Positions 22,327-34,131 of a stretch of DNA of 64,000 nucleotides are shown piece after piece (the first letter of the stretch is position 1; every line of letters starts with the position of its first letter). The notes under the pieces were generated by a model. The model was not told where the DNA came from. It saw only the letters and a program-made list of their open reading frames with translations, and did not search any database. The stretch lies in NCBI GenBank assembly GCA_030568195.1, contig JAJLTO010000006.1, positions 930,001 through 994,000 of the forward strand, in the 5' to 3' direction. This stretch comes from Dipodascopsis uninucleata var. uninucleata. Taxonomy: Eukaryota > Ascomycota > Lipomycetes > Lipomycetales > Lipomycetaceae. The position numbers and the translations under genes were made by a program.

Positions 22327-23383
22327 TTACATGATAGAACAACCACCTTCCTTCGGATCATCTTTAGCTCCTATTTATATATTCATTAGAAACTGATCAC
22401 AAAAGCGTGCCAAATTTTTATTATATAACGCTACCTTTAGGCTTTGCACTTAAGGCGCATCGTGCAGCTTCCGTGAAACATTCGTTAACACCTCGATTCT
22501 TCTTCGCGGAACATTCTAGGTACCTCAAAGCACCGATCTTCTGAGCAACTTGTAATCCCTCATCATAGCTGATATATGGTCGTCTAGATTCACCGCCTTC
22601 TTGACCTTCCTCCGCAGATGCACTTCTCAAGTCGCATTTCAGAGCCACCAGAACAAGCTTCACACCTTCACAGTGATCTGCTATTTCTCCCACCCACTTA
22701 GATTGGACATTCTCAAGAGAGTCCCGGGAATCAATCTAAAGAAAAAGCCAATCAGTTTCGTCTATTATTAAAAAAAATTATATTAATAAAGTTCAAATTC
22801 CCTTACGCTGAAGCAGAGCATAATAGTATGCGTATCACTGTAAGATAGTGACCTTAATCTATCAAACTCCTCCTGGCCTATAAAATAATATGTCAGTATA
22901 CTCAGACGTTCACTCAAACTAATAAACAAATCACAGATCTAGATATATTATATTTACTAACCTGCAGTATCCCAAAGCGACAATTGGACAGCAGTTCCAT
23001 CGACAAAGATGTCATGGACATAGTTTTCGAATACGGTAGGTTCGTATACCTGAGGGAAATATCCTCGAGTGAAAACATTCAGAAGAGAAGTCTTACCACA
23101 AGCACCATCACCCAAGATTACGATCTTTCGTGACACTGGAGTTCAAACAAATAAAATTATTAGTATGCTGATGCTTCTGTTCTTTAGATTAGATATCCAT
23201 TAGAATACGCAGTAACGATGCTGTTTATGCATTTGGTGCGCGCAAAACATCGTTCATTAATAGAAGACCACATTCATCTTTACAACGAAAAAGACCCACG
23301 TATACATACGGAACCTATAAATATACCACAATCGCAAGATAGGACGACTTACAAGGCTTTTTTGAACTTCCGCAGAGTGCCAT
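22327..23383 (-). CDS. RHO3: Rho3-type small GTPase
   Basis: Rho GTPase acting in exocytosis and cell polarity at the plasma membrane. Five exons: 23383-23353, 23135-22962, 22877-22807, 22735-22435 and 22370-22327, 206 aa. It begins [18 protein letters not shown], like Rho3. The P-loop is [12 protein letters not shown], switch I is [16 protein letters not shown], switch II is [12 protein letters not shown], and the base-binding loops are ALKCDLR and [23 protein letters not shown] and [21 protein letters not shown] are close to yeast Rho3. The last exon is only 44 nt; without it the protein would stop soon after AKPKG and lose its lipid anchor. With it, the end is KEGGCSIM, a CAAX box whose Met suggests farnesylation. 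It is divergent from DPS1. Confidence 0.95.
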
Positions 23384-24130
23384 TTCGTTCCTGCTTACGA
23401 AGTTGTGCGCTCTATGATCAGATAAATATGGAAACTCCTTCTTTAGACGAAATAACAACACGCTGGTTCAATGGTAGTTGTATCTGAAAGAGTATTTCTG
23501 ATGCTTTCAATGGTTATAGTGCTTAGTATATCCTGATAATTGTCGCCAGTATACTTTGCCGTCACTTAATCGAAAAGATTCGCCAAAAATATGTGAGAAC
23601 TTTGGAAACTGATGTAAGATTGCCAGCGTCGACAAGTGCAGATATGAACGTAATAAGAGCCTAGCAAAATATCGTGTTCAATATGGAGTAATAGTTCGTA
23701 AATATATGTCTGAAGAATTATTATACTTTCAGAACTAAGTGCAAGAATCTAATTAAATCACAATAAGCTATAAATAAATACTGGATGAGCTATTCTATAA
23801 TCTTGACCCGCAAATTCCTGATGATCAAGTCTGGCCGCTGTCTCCTACTTTGTGTAAGTTTATTTAACTGAAGAGGTCTGTTCATTTCGTGCTCTACTTT
23901 TGAAGATCTGCTTTCAAGTATATAAGGGTGTAGTACTTATATAGGGTAACAGAGTAGGTCGAATACATTTAGGTTTCTAATACAATAACCAGAAAAAAAA
24001 ATACAGCTCAAAAAAAAAAGGGAAATCTTAAATATTCCATAGTCTAGTCATAAAATATCCTGACGCATTTAAGTACCAACGCAGCGATTATTTTGATATA
24101 TTCATCACTGTTTCACCATTAGAATCAGTA
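23384..24130. other. Divergent promoter region, RHO3 and DPS1
   Basis: Contains poly(dA) tracts near 23992-24001 and 24009-24019, typical nucleosome-poor promoter elements, about 120 nt upstream of the DPS1 start. No gene seen. Confidence 0.55.
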
Positions 24131-26343
24131 ATGTCAGAAGAAGTTAAGAAACTTGAGGGGCTGTCTCTTGAAACAGCTGCTACTGCTCCCGTAGAAAGTG
24201 TACAGGCAAAGACTGAAACCATCGTGTTGGGGTGAGTAGTACTGAATTACATAAGATGAAAGGAAAGAATAGACAAGACAAAATATTGGCTCGTATTCGA
24301 AGATCGAACTTGTGAAATTAGTTACAAACACAATATAAGAGCAAAGGATCCCTTGGGAGGCAAATAGGAAAGTTTTAGAGTAGACTGCTAACACAATTGC
24401 TACAGAGAAGATGGGCAACCTCTATCCAAGAAGGCTCTAAAGAAATTGGAAGCGCAACGCGAGAAGGAGCGTAAAAAAGCTGAAAAGGCTGCAAAAATAG
24501 CAGAGGAGCAGGCTGCCAGAGAAGCTAACGAAGTTGTAAGTAAAGCTTAATGCTATTACTGATAAGTGATGTCAGGATCTAATGGTTTGTGAAACAAAAT
24601 AGGATTTCTCAGAAGGCAAATATGGAAAGCTGAAGATGGTACAGAGTGCTGAAAAGAGTGGAGTAAAGAGAATTAAAATTAGCAATATCGACAAGTCATG
24701 GGCTGGAAAGGAGGTTGTTTTCAGAGCTCGTGTGCATACTTCAAGAATGCAAGGTATGACTACAATTTATCTAGGCAACATGAGTAGTAGGATTATGATC
24801 TAACTCAAATTATATTATACAGGCAACAAGATGTGTTTTTTTGCTTTTCGTCAACAGGATGCTGTCATTCAAGGTCTTTTGGTTGCCAATAAAGACACTA
24901 TCTCGAAGCAGTTTGTTAAATGGGCAGGTGCTATTTCTCTAGAAAGTATTGTACTTGTCCATGGAACTGTTGCAGCTGCTCCGGAGTTGATCCGTGGTGC
25001 CACGGTCCAGGATGCTGAGATTCAGATCAACCAGCTATTCATAATCTGTGAGACTCCAAACAGATTACCAATTTTGATTGAGGATGCCTCACGAACAGAA
25101 GCAGAAGCAGAAGCTGCTGGCCTGCCAGTTGTCAATCTCGATACTAGGTTGAACTCTCGCGTCATTGATCTACGAACTGTTGCCAATCAAGCCATTTTTA
25201 AGATTCAGTCTGGTGTTTGCTCACTGTTCCGGGAATACCTTCTCAGCCAGAATTTTGTTGAAGTCCACACTCCGAAGATTATGGGTTCTGCTTCCGAGGG
25301 AGGTGCCAATGTTTTCGAATTGAAATATTTCAACGGTAAGGGATACTTGGCTCAGTCACCGCAATTGCACAAGGAAATGTTGATTGCTGCTGATTTCGAG
25401 CGCGTGTTTGAAGTTGGTCCAGTTTTCAGAGCTGAGGATAGTAATACTCATCGTCATATGACCGAGTTCGTTGGCCTTGATTTGGAGATGGCAATTGAGG
25501 AGCACTATGATGAGGCTATTGATATTCTTGTTGGTCTCTTTAACCACATTTTTACTGGATTAAATGAGCGCTTTGGTCGTGAGATCGAAACAGTACGAAG
25601 ACAGTATCCTGTAGAAGAATTCAAATTTCCAAAGGATGGAAAAATGGTTCGTATTCCTTTCAAGGAAGGTATTGCCATGCTACGCGAGGCAGGACGTGAT
25701 TTACCAGAGCTTGAGGATCTTAAGTAAGTATTTTCCTTTCGTTCCTTAGTCTTATTTGTCTTATTATCTCAGATAAGTCTTCGTGGAGTTCGTGCATCGT
25801 TAAGTATTGATACTAATATGATTAACTAGCACTGAAAATGAACGATTTCTTGGTCAGCTGGTCCGGGAAAAGTACGACACTGACTTCTATATCCTTGATA
25901 AATTTCCTAAAGCTGCGCGTCCATTTTATACGATGCCTGACCCGACAAACGCAGATTATACTAACTCATATGGTAAGACTTAACTATTATATTTTTCAGA
26001 TATGATGTCACAATATAATAGTGGCATTAATCACACATGCACTGATGGTGTTTTGAGCAATGCTAATCATATAACTATAGACTTTTTCATGAGAGGTGAG
26101 GAAATACTGTCAGGAGCTCAGCGTATTCATGAACCCGAGTTGTTGAAGCAGCGAATGATTGAGTGTGGTGTCGATCCTGAGGGTCTTGGTACTAAGGACT
26201 ACGTTGAAGCCACTACTTTCGGATCCCCACCACACGCTGGAGGTGGTATTGGACTTGAGCGGGTTGTTATGTTCTTTTTGGGTTTAAAGAATATTAGACG
26301 TGCAAGTGCATTCCCTCGTGACCCCAAGAGGCTCCGACCATGA
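24131..26343 (+). CDS. DPS1: Aspartyl-tRNA synthetase, cytosolic
   Basis: Class IIb synthetase charging tRNA-Asp in the cytosol. Exons 24131-24231, 24406-24535, 24603-24753, 24823-25723, 25830-25972 and 26081-26343 give 562 aa, normal for the fungal enzyme. A Lys-rich N-terminal helix ([19 protein letters not shown]) typical of eukaryotic AspRS precedes the OB-fold ([20 protein letters not shown]). Motif 1 is around [20 protein letters not shown], motif 2 is [15 protein letters not shown], and motif 3 is [16 protein letters not shown], ending [10 protein letters not shown] as the family does. The 108-nt last intron contains a cryptic in-frame acceptor that would add 27 residues next to the active site; using the distal acceptor gives the canonical [15 protein letters not shown]. 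Identification is very strong. Confidence 0.97.
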
Positions 26344-29300
26344 TCACTTGTATGCTATTTTACTTTTGTTTTCAAAACTACAATATATTCTGCATATATG
26401 TATGTATGCCGAAGTACAAAGAAATCTTCCTATCATTACATCTGTTAACTGACTTATTTTTTACTTGAATCTTTCACGGATATATGAGAATATACGTAGA
26501 GCACCCCGAGAACGACTTTAGTTGCTCTCTACATGTAAAGAATTAACTGCGAAAGCCGAAATGTAAACTGAAAGCAAGTGTTTGTGATAGAGGCTCGTAA
26601 AGATAAGAGTCTCTGATGGGAATCAGCTTGCTGAAGATAGAAATAAACAAATTGAATAGTTCAGGCACAAATAAAAATATTCGCAGCTTTAGGCTATTGA
26701 TGACTCTTAGATTCGGCTCGTCTGATGTGCGAAATAGAAAACCGCCTGTCATGGCTACTGGGAAACAAATTTAGTTATATACCTGACCTGGCACTGTTGG
26801 CATTAGCGTTTGGCTTCCTTTTCCATCCGCTCAGGGCATTCAACACGTCGCTGCAAAAAGCTAAAAGTGTTTATAACTTCTGCTAGCTTATCCCTTCTAG
26901 GTTCCGTTATTCGTTTATTTTTTATTTCTATGTTTCTTAGTTATTCGTTCTGCCATCGTAGAAGCGGTGCCACTTGGCTCTAGTGGATTTATTGGTCAGC
27001 AAAAGCTGCTATAGAGCAGACTAAACAGATCCCCTTACGTGGTAGACTGATAACGTGCAGATGAGTGGGGATGCTAAGGATCGCGAAGACTTGTTGAAGC
27101 CAGCAGCGAACTAATTTAGACCTTCAGCACTAGTTTTAGTAGACAAGCAGAACGATTTATCACGAATGTGCCGCTGAGAGTTTCTGCGAGCTGCATTCTT
27201 CATAAAGCATGCTCGTTAAATGATAACAGCTTGTTTGTCTTTCAGAGCGGCTTTTGTTTACACTTTGCCTCACAACTCTCCCACATGCTCCGGCAACGCC
27301 TACGCCCCTTCCCACTTACAGTGTAAATTATTATTTCTGAACGTTGGAAGCGTTGTAGTACCAGGGATCTACACTTTATTTCAAAGCACTCGAAGCGAAA
27401 AAAAACAAATTAGCGGCGACGAGACACAAAATAGAACAGTATAGATGTCGAAATAAAAGGCGAGTGCTACAGTATTGGGGCCACATACTGCAAGCAAGCA
27501 ATCAGAGGTAGTCCCTGCGTAGAGCTCAACAGCATGGCCCGAAATAGGCGTATCTGGACTGGTATGCGTCCGTGGTAAATGCTCCTTTTACTTATGCTTC
27601 AGACGTAGTAGCCGTGTCTCACCAGCTGTCACGCCTGTCCTTTTAGACTACCGGTGCTCCTTGCAGACGTAGTACTTGTCGCGTAAGTAGTGCTGTCATG
27701 ACGCTATGGACGATGTCGGCGTACCACACGCTACAAGCGATCGATTCTAGGATATGTGTGAAAAGTGCCATTCTGTGCACGATAAGGCGGCTCGCTATCG
27801 CAATAATATTAGACTGCCGCTTGTGTGCATGGTGCGGTGTGCTTCTGACGTACAAGGGGATTATCAAGGTACTAGCTCTGAACAGCAGCGAGAATGGGGT
27901 TGAGCAAATTTGTTTTCGTATTCATTTTATTTTGTTTTACTATTTTTATTATATGCGTTTCTTACCGCTTCGGTTTGTTGTTTTGATAGCGCTCTAGCCC
28001 TGGTTCTGTTTTGCTTAGTTCTCTCGCATTGCTTGTTGTGCACCTTGTTGCATGCTGCTGCCGAAACAGGCGCCTTGCGTTGTGCCCCAGCACTCTGCAG
28101 AACCCCAAGTGGTCATCGTTTTCGGTCATTGGACAGCGCCTGATGTCAACAGCAGGAGATAGCTCAGTTCCTCAGGTAGAGAAAAAGTGTGCTCATGCCT
28201 ACTTGCTAGCAAGTCTTCGGTGTGAGCGGAAGCATGTGCTCGTGGATCTGCCGACCGGTTGCCTATATATGCGCTAGAGCTGTCTGCACGATCTTCTGTA
28301 TGCGCGCAGTAGCTTTTTTTGGGCTGCTCTTTACTTAGACTATTTGCTGGTCTCCACTACCGCGCTTTATCGTGTGAGACTACTAATATTGATAATATCG
28401 CCATTGTTTTTACTTAATACGCAGTGGCGGTCTGAGGTCGGCATTTCACTGGCGTCTTAGCTATCTAATATCGTACATCCACATTGCCCGTCCCAAGTTG
28501 ACAATGCAGTGGCCGTAAGACGAAGAAAGTGCGCAGTCCGCAGACATTCCCAGGGTCTGCTAGCTTGGCAATTCTGTTTAGGTCTGTTTTTCTTACGCAC
28601 TCGCTGATGCACAAGCTGCTGCACGTAGCATCTAGCCAGCTTTTCTATTTTGCACAGAGCCAGGTATCGCGTTGCCTGGACTGCCTGCTTAGCTACTGGC
28701 AGTGCTGCGCAGCGTCCATAGCGCTTTCATAGCGCTTTTATACGACCGACTGGACTCGTGCTGCCTCGCACAGACGACTCGCAGACTGCGAAAATATGTT
28801 ACACGGTCATTTACAGTTAGAGCGACATATGGCAACGAAAAAAACAAATAAATATGTAGAGTAGTGCTAAGATGCAGAATATAAATATAAACAATATTAG
28901 TCAGGCACGGTAGTCTCGAATAAACTTCTATTATACAAACAACTATTCCTAATTAATTTGCGTTTCATGAGCTCATAGTAAACAAAAAGACTGCACTTGA
29001 CCTTATCGGGATTAGCTAGACCATGCGCGCTGCCCTATTTGAGTTCTTTGCGACAGCCTAATCCAGCGTCACGCGTCGACGCGCGCTAACTTGCTAGCGA
29101 CTAATTACCTCTTACAGTTAGCGCTCAGCCTGGTATGCAGAAGGCGACAACTTTATGGCCTCTAAGGTTATAGTTATTTGTGCTCCGCCTTTGTGCTCGT
29201 TAAGTTAACATTTTGTAGAAAATTCCCCTTATTCGCGACTTCGGTTCTGCTAGAAAATACACGGACGTTGTTGTTATATTACGCCAGATACGAGACTGGC

Positions 29301-29813
29301 CGTCTGCGCTCAGCTCTTCTTCCTCACCAGCGCTGGCTCTCTTCTTCGTCTGCACACCAGTACATCTTCCTGGTCACCAAAAGCACATTGCGCACTCGAC
29401 TTGGATCCTCTGGTAGCATCTGAGCCTTGCAGTATCGGCTAATTACAGGCTCGTAATCCCTTTAGCGGAATAATTTTTGATCGGCGACTGTAGCCTAGCC
29501 TCACTTCTTGCACTCACATACAAGCGCTTCGCTCGACAAGCTAAACGAAAAATTTCTCGAGCATTAGCCCATTATCAGCTCTCTTTACATATTTCGGCTG
29601 TACAAGCCTGTGGGAACTTCACGGCAGATCTATGCGACCAGTAACGCGTCTGACGGGCATCGTCTAGGTTGTTTGCTTACTACAATTCGCAATAAATAGT
29701 TCCATATATTCTAGGCGCACCTTCTTCCGAACTGCAGTCAGCACCTCTTACGACCCTCACACGGTCTCATATATATTTTTATATTTTTATATAAATAGCT
29801 CCTGCTAAGCGTA
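26344..29813. other. Long gene-free region upstream of KEL1-like gene, GC-raised
   Basis: About 3.5 kb with no supported gene. From about 26800 to 29800 the base composition differs from other spacers: sampled lines reach 53-57% GC and the plus strand is pyrimidine-rich (about two thirds C+T near 27960). Open frames are short and of odd composition (Leu, Cys, Ser-rich, following the T/C bias). An AT-rich block lies at about 28800-28980. The last 60 nt before the ATG hold a TATATATTTTTATATTTTTATATAAATAG-type AT block at 29768-29797. It may be a large promoter and/or a long 5' leader of the kelch gene, or carry a non-coding transcript. Confidence 0.5.
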
Positions 29814-32800
29814 ATGGCCTTCTTGAGTATCAGAAAGCGTGGTCATCATGGCGCCTCAAAAGCCCAGGATCTGCCCTCCAGCGGCGGCTCCGGTAGCAGT
29901 GCGAGTAATGGCGGAGGGTTTGCGGCTACGAATAAACAACCCGACTCGTCTAGTCTGCGCGAGCATTTCCACTCCCACAGCTCGTCAGCGCACTCTCAAA
30001 ATTCAATACAGTCATTGAGGTATCAGCAGCAAAAACATCCACGGACCGCGAACCAGGGTCTTCATCCTGCGTCGACTAGCGCGCCCGTTGCGAACGAAAC
30101 CCACAAAAGGGGTTACGACTCGAATGCTGGCACTAACACTGGCAGTGCTATGACAGTATCTACGACAAATAGCCACACCGCTCCACCAAATTCCTCATCT
30201 TCTGCTTCGCCTTCGTCGCCGCGCATTCATTATCCCTGGGCCGATCGAGAAATTAGTTCCCCAATTACGCCCTTCCCTCGATATGGCCACAGCTGTAGTA
30301 ACATCCCGTCCAAGAGCAGTGGCGGTATCATACTTTTTGGAGGTTTGAAGGGCGAGGAGTCTAAGAACGATCTTTGGTCTTTAGATCCTGAGAAAATGAC
30401 CATGACTCTTATCCAGAACCATTCAGACGTTGTGAGCCCAAGATATGGTCATTCCTCTGCAATTGCGGGTAATGCTTTTGTTGTCTTTGGTGGGGATACT
30501 CGCGAGTCTGAGGAAGATCCGTTAGACGACAATTTGTATTTCCTCAACACTGCTACTTTCAAATGGTCCATAGCTGCTGTTCACGGTGCGCGTCCTGTTG
30601 CACGCTACGGACATGCAATGGCGGTAATTGGGACGAGACTCTATGTTTTTGGTGGCCAAGTTGATGGCTTTTTTTTCAATGACCTATTGTGCTTTGATCT
30701 AGGCGTGATGCAGGAATCTGGAGTCGCGAGATGGGAGCTCGTCAAGCCAAAAACTGCCAATGTTCCCGCCGCACGTACAAATCATACAATGGTTGCATAT
30801 AAGGAGAAACTTATTGTATTCGGAGGTACAAATAGTCTGGAATGGTTCAATGATACCTGGTGTTTTGACACTCAAACGGGTATCTGGACCGAAGTTCATA
30901 CTGTGGGCTACGTTCCCAAGGTAGTTGAGGGCCACCGAGCCATAGTTGTCAACGGATTTATGTATATTTTTGGAGGAAGATCAAAAGAGGGCAGAAATCT
31001 TCAGGACCTTGGTTCACTCAAGCTTTCTTCGCAGAGATGGTATAGATTTCAAAATATGGGTCCAGCTCCGTCAGCACGCTCTGGTCATTCACTTTCTATA
31101 GTAGGCTCCAAAATATTTGTCCTCGGCGGTCATCCCGAGTCTGGTCAAGGTACTGATCTTAATTTGGTTTACACCCTTGATACCATGAGAATTAAGTATC
31201 CAGCCGAGCAATCTGATCTACGAGTACAAAAGTCAGTGGACAATCTTCAGCAGTCGCATCTTCAGTCTCAGCAAACCCAGCAACAGCAGCGACAACAACA
31301 GCAACAGCAACAGCAGCAACAGCAGCAACAGCAACAACAGCAACAGCAGCAACAGCAACAACAGCAACAGCAGCAACAACAACAGCGGCAGCAGCAGCGA
31401 CAGCAACAACAACAACAACAGCAGGAACATAGGACTAAATTTATTTCTCCTGAGCCTTTAAGAGGTCCTGATCCTGTGCGACTGTATAAGCCTCCAAGAC
31501 CATCATCTGATGGGTTACCTGAAGGCCCGCTTCGTTACAGAGGTGTTGACGCCAAGGTTGATCAGCGGACTCTGCAGGCTCTAAATCAGCCAAAAGGAAA
31601 TGGTACATATAGTCATCGTCCTGCTAACCAGAAGCAGCCCCACGTGGGAATGACGGCAACTCAATATGCTCATAGATCGATATACGGACCTCAAAGTCAC
31701 CAGACAGTACAACAACAACCTCAATCTCAGCTTCAGTCACAGTCACAGGTAACAGGAGCCGAAGTCGAGCACTCGGCTGATCCAGTTGATGAAAGTAGCG
31801 TAGCTCTTATGCAGTCATTTGAAGAACCACAATTGCGGTCTCAGCATTCCTCCCCAGAGCTACGTAACTCGCGATCCTTGTTGGCGCATCCGGGACAGTC
31901 TAGTCTCAGATATCAAAAACCACCATATGACATCCAAGGAAATGATAATTCAGTTACTCGTCCTGTTTCGCTTTCTCCTAGAAGTATGCATTTTGGCACT
32001 GATATAGCGGATAAGCTAGTAGAGCACGATTCAAATCGCGATACATTCACTCCGTTTTCAAAGATGCCTTACAATATAGAAAGTAAAAATGAACCACAAA
32101 CATCTATGGAAGTAGTTTTATCTACCGAAGATGAAATAAGCGATGTTGAGCGACGTAGCTCTGTACAGTCTAGTACTCAAAGAGATTCGCAGCTCTTGTC
32201 TCATGTAAGACAAGGCTCGAAATCGTTGTTGAAGGAGGCTGTGATGCAGGATCGAGACGCTATTTTAGAGTCTGACTTAACTGTCGGTGAGCAAGGCTCA
32301 GACTCTGATTCACTTAACAAGCCTCTTCCTCTTCTTAGAAGTGATAGCGAGCATCCTGATCGTTCTTCGATAAATGAAAGAAGAGGTTCTCGTATAATCG
32401 ATTTAGATGTTACAAACAAAGAGAATGAGAGTCTTGATAAATTGACTGAATTGGAAAGCCTTCGTCGCACCAACAAATGGCTAAAGGGGGAACTTGTCCG
32501 AGCACGTCAAGCAGGTTATAAGTTGACCTCTGCTTCTGACTACGCACATTTTGAGATTGAGTTTGCATCTGCACAAGAAGGTACAAAGGATCTAGACTAC
32601 TCTTTACTTCAAGCCATCCTTGCCATGAAGGCGGACCTTGAACAAGTGCGCAAGAATTTATATAACCAAGTGTCTGAGGCTTCTGAGAGAATGTCTCAAG
32701 TTGAGAAGCAGAGAGATGATATTGCTAGAGAATTACAAATGTTGAAAGCAAAGAATCTTCAAAGACAATCTATTGAGGCGTCTCAAGCTATCAATCCGGT

Positions 32801-33602
32801 ACAGTTAGCTGAAAATCAACAATTACGCGAGGACTTGGAGGTTACTCAAACTGAAGTTTATCGTTTGCGTCAGCAGCTTTTATCAGTTCAGGAGGATCTT
32901 GAGCGAGAGACTGCAGCTCATAAGGACACTGCAAATAAATTGAAAGAAACTTCCACTGAGGCTACGAAAGTAACCAGTCAGACCACTGACGGTACTGAGG
33001 AACTACATATAAGAATAGCTGAGTTGGAAGAGAAACTCGCGAGTATAACTAAAGAGAATATTTCGCTAAGGAACTTTGCTGAAGAAGCTAAATCTAAGTC
33101 TGATGATCTTCAAATCCAGCTGGCGCAGGCTGAATACCGAAAGGCAGAAATTGAAGTAGAAGTAGAAGCCCTTTTCATTAAAATTGATGAGCTTCAAGGA
33201 GATTTACAAGCTCAGAGAGAGCTTCAAGCAGTATTAGAGCAAGAGAAACAGGAAGTTTTCTTGGCTGCTGAGCAGGTCAAAAAGGGAATTGATGAAATTA
33301 GCAGAAGATCTGAGAATCTCGATAAGCAATTGAAGCTGACGCGCAACGCCAGGTTTACCGCAGAATCCAAGCTTCAAGCCTGTCAGGCAGAATTATCCGA
33401 GTTGCAAGCTAAATTAGAGATTGCTGAGTCCCGCTTGGAGGGATCCGGGCAGTCAGAATTCCTTTCAAAAGACAGCGAGTTAACTACTGATGCTGCATTG
33501 GATAAACTTAACCATTACTTGGGTAAAATCAATTATTCTAGACGGACATCCAAAAGTTCTGCATTTGAAGACCTAGAAGATACCACTATTGGTGTCAATT
33601 GA
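29814..33602 (+). CDS. KEL1: Kel1/Tea1-like kelch-repeat, coiled-coil polarity protein
   Basis: Cell-end polarity marker of the Kel1/Tea1 family, which links cell-end landmarks, microtubules and formins. One exon, 1262 aa. After a Ser/His-rich leader (residues 1-140), kelch repeats run from about 150 to 440, opening YPWADREISSPITPFPRYGH and repeating patterns such as RYGHAMAVIGTRLYVFGG, RTNHTMVAYKEKLIVFGG and GHRAIVVNGFMYIFGG. A Gln tract of about 50 residues follows (31275-31425), then a long disordered Ser/Gln region, then coiled coil from about 870 to 1230. This order is that of Kel1/Tea1. The start MAFLSIRKRGHH is the only plausible ATG. The neighbour upstream is a long gene-free region. 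Orthology to Kel1 versus Kel2 cannot be resolved. Confidence 0.92.
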   Translation: MAFLSIRKRGHHGASKAQDLPSSGGSGSSASNGGGFAATNKQPDSSSLREHFHSHSSSAHSQNSIQSLRYQQQKHPRTANQGLHPASTSAPVANETHKRGYDSNAGTNTGSAMTVSTTNSHTAPPNSSSSASPSSPRIHYPWADREISSPITPFPRYGHSCSNIPSKSSGGIILFGGLKGEESKNDLWSLDPEKMTMTLIQNHSDVVSPRYGHSSAIAGNAFVVFGGDTRESEEDPLDDNLYFLNTATFKWSIAAVHGARPVARYGHAMAVIGTRLYVFGGQVDGFFFNDLLCFDLGVMQESGVARWELVKPKTANVPAARTNHTMVAYKEKLIVFGGTNSLEWFNDTWCFDTQTGIWTEVHTVGYVPKVVEGHRAIVVNGFMYIFGGRSKEGRNLQDLGSLKLSSQRWYRFQNMGPAPSARSGHSLSIVGSKIFVLGGHPESGQGTDLNLVYTLDTMRIKYPAEQSDLRVQKSVDNLQQSHLQSQQTQQQQRQQQQQQQQQQQQQQQQQQQQQQQQQQQQQQQRQQQRQQQQQQQQEHRTKFISPEPLRGPDPVRLYKPPRPSSDGLPEGPLRYRGVDAKVDQRTLQALNQPKGNGTYSHRPANQKQPHVGMTATQYAHRSIYGPQSHQTVQQQPQSQLQSQSQVTGAEVEHSADPVDESSVALMQSFEEPQLRSQHSSPELRNSRSLLAHPGQSSLRYQKPPYDIQGNDNSVTRPVSLSPRSMHFGTDIADKLVEHDSNRDTFTPFSKMPYNIESKNEPQTSMEVVLSTEDEISDVERRSSVQSSTQRDSQLLSHVRQGSKSLLKEAVMQDRDAILESDLTVGEQGSDSDSLNKPLPLLRSDSEHPDRSSINERRGSRIIDLDVTNKENESLDKLTELESLRRTNKWLKGELVRARQAGYKLTSASDYAHFEIEFASAQEGTKDLDYSLLQAILAMKADLEQVRKNLYNQVSEASERMSQVEKQRDDIARELQMLKAKNLQRQSIEASQAINPVQLAENQQLREDLEVTQTEVYRLRQQLLSVQEDLERETAAHKDTANKLKETSTEATKVTSQTTDGTEELHIRIAELEEKLASITKENISLRNFAEEAKSKSDDLQIQLAQAEYRKAEIEVEVEALFIKIDELQGDLQAQRELQAVLEQEKQEVFLAAEQVKKGIDEISRRSENLDKQLKLTRNARFTAESKLQACQAELSELQAKLEIAESRLEGSGQSEFLSKDSELTTDAALDKLNHYLGKINYSRRTSKSSAFEDLEDTTIGVN
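31275..31425 (+). repeat. CAG/CAA repeat encoding poly-Gln
   Basis: A run of mixed CAG and CAA codons coding about 50 Gln, broken by a few Arg codons (CGA, CGG). Lies between the kelch and coiled-coil parts of the Kel1-like protein. Mixed codons slow slippage but length variation between strains is likely. Confidence 0.95.
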
Positions 33603-34131
33603 ATTGGAGGCATTTGAGCTTGGCTAATCTTTACATTCTTGTTTTATTACCTATCATGTTGTCATTTAGATTGAAATTTTGGTATTTATTGTCATTGTCT
33701 TTTATGTCTTTTGTGATTACGAGGCTGTGGGTATGAGACGAGGTTCTAGTTTTTTTTATTGAAAGCAAGCAGAGCGAACAGAACGAGTCAAATTGGAGAG
33801 CCAACAAACAAATAATTTGATTTACTCATTTCCGCTTTATTTCATCACACATTTTTTGTATAAGAACTACCAGTCTGCATTATGGGAGCTAGTATACATA
33901 TTATAGTTGTCGTTCATTTTGATTTGTGATTTGACATTTACTATCTTTAAATTTATTTTATTCGATTAGATCAATAACCCGCTGTATTTTTATTTTATTA
34001 TTAGTTACATACTTTTGATTAGTGATATACAGTATGAATACCTCTATATGTTTCTATAATTCTAATTTTTCAAATGCGATTAGAAATATTTTGTGCGTGT
34101 TGTTTCGTAGCATGATAAACAATGCTAGAAC
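33603..34131. other. Convergent intergenic region
   Basis: 3' ends of the KEL1-like gene and the first FSH gene. AT-rich, nothing else seen. Confidence 0.6.

Noticed and set aside
28155-28230. tRNA-like D-arm (ATAGCTCAGTT...GTAGAGAA)
   Set aside because: No matching T-arm with GTTCRANTC, no acceptor stem and no anticodon arm could be placed.
27910-28277. Overlapping Leu/Cys/Ser-rich open frames
   Set aside because: Residue content follows the local T/C bias; no domain and no consistent start.
26344-29813. Horizontal transfer from a GC-rich donor
   Set aside because: No coding frames of any donor type; the region looks non-coding.
31233-31430. Minus-strand poly-Leu open frame
   Set aside because: It is the antisense of the Gln tract in the Kel1-like gene.
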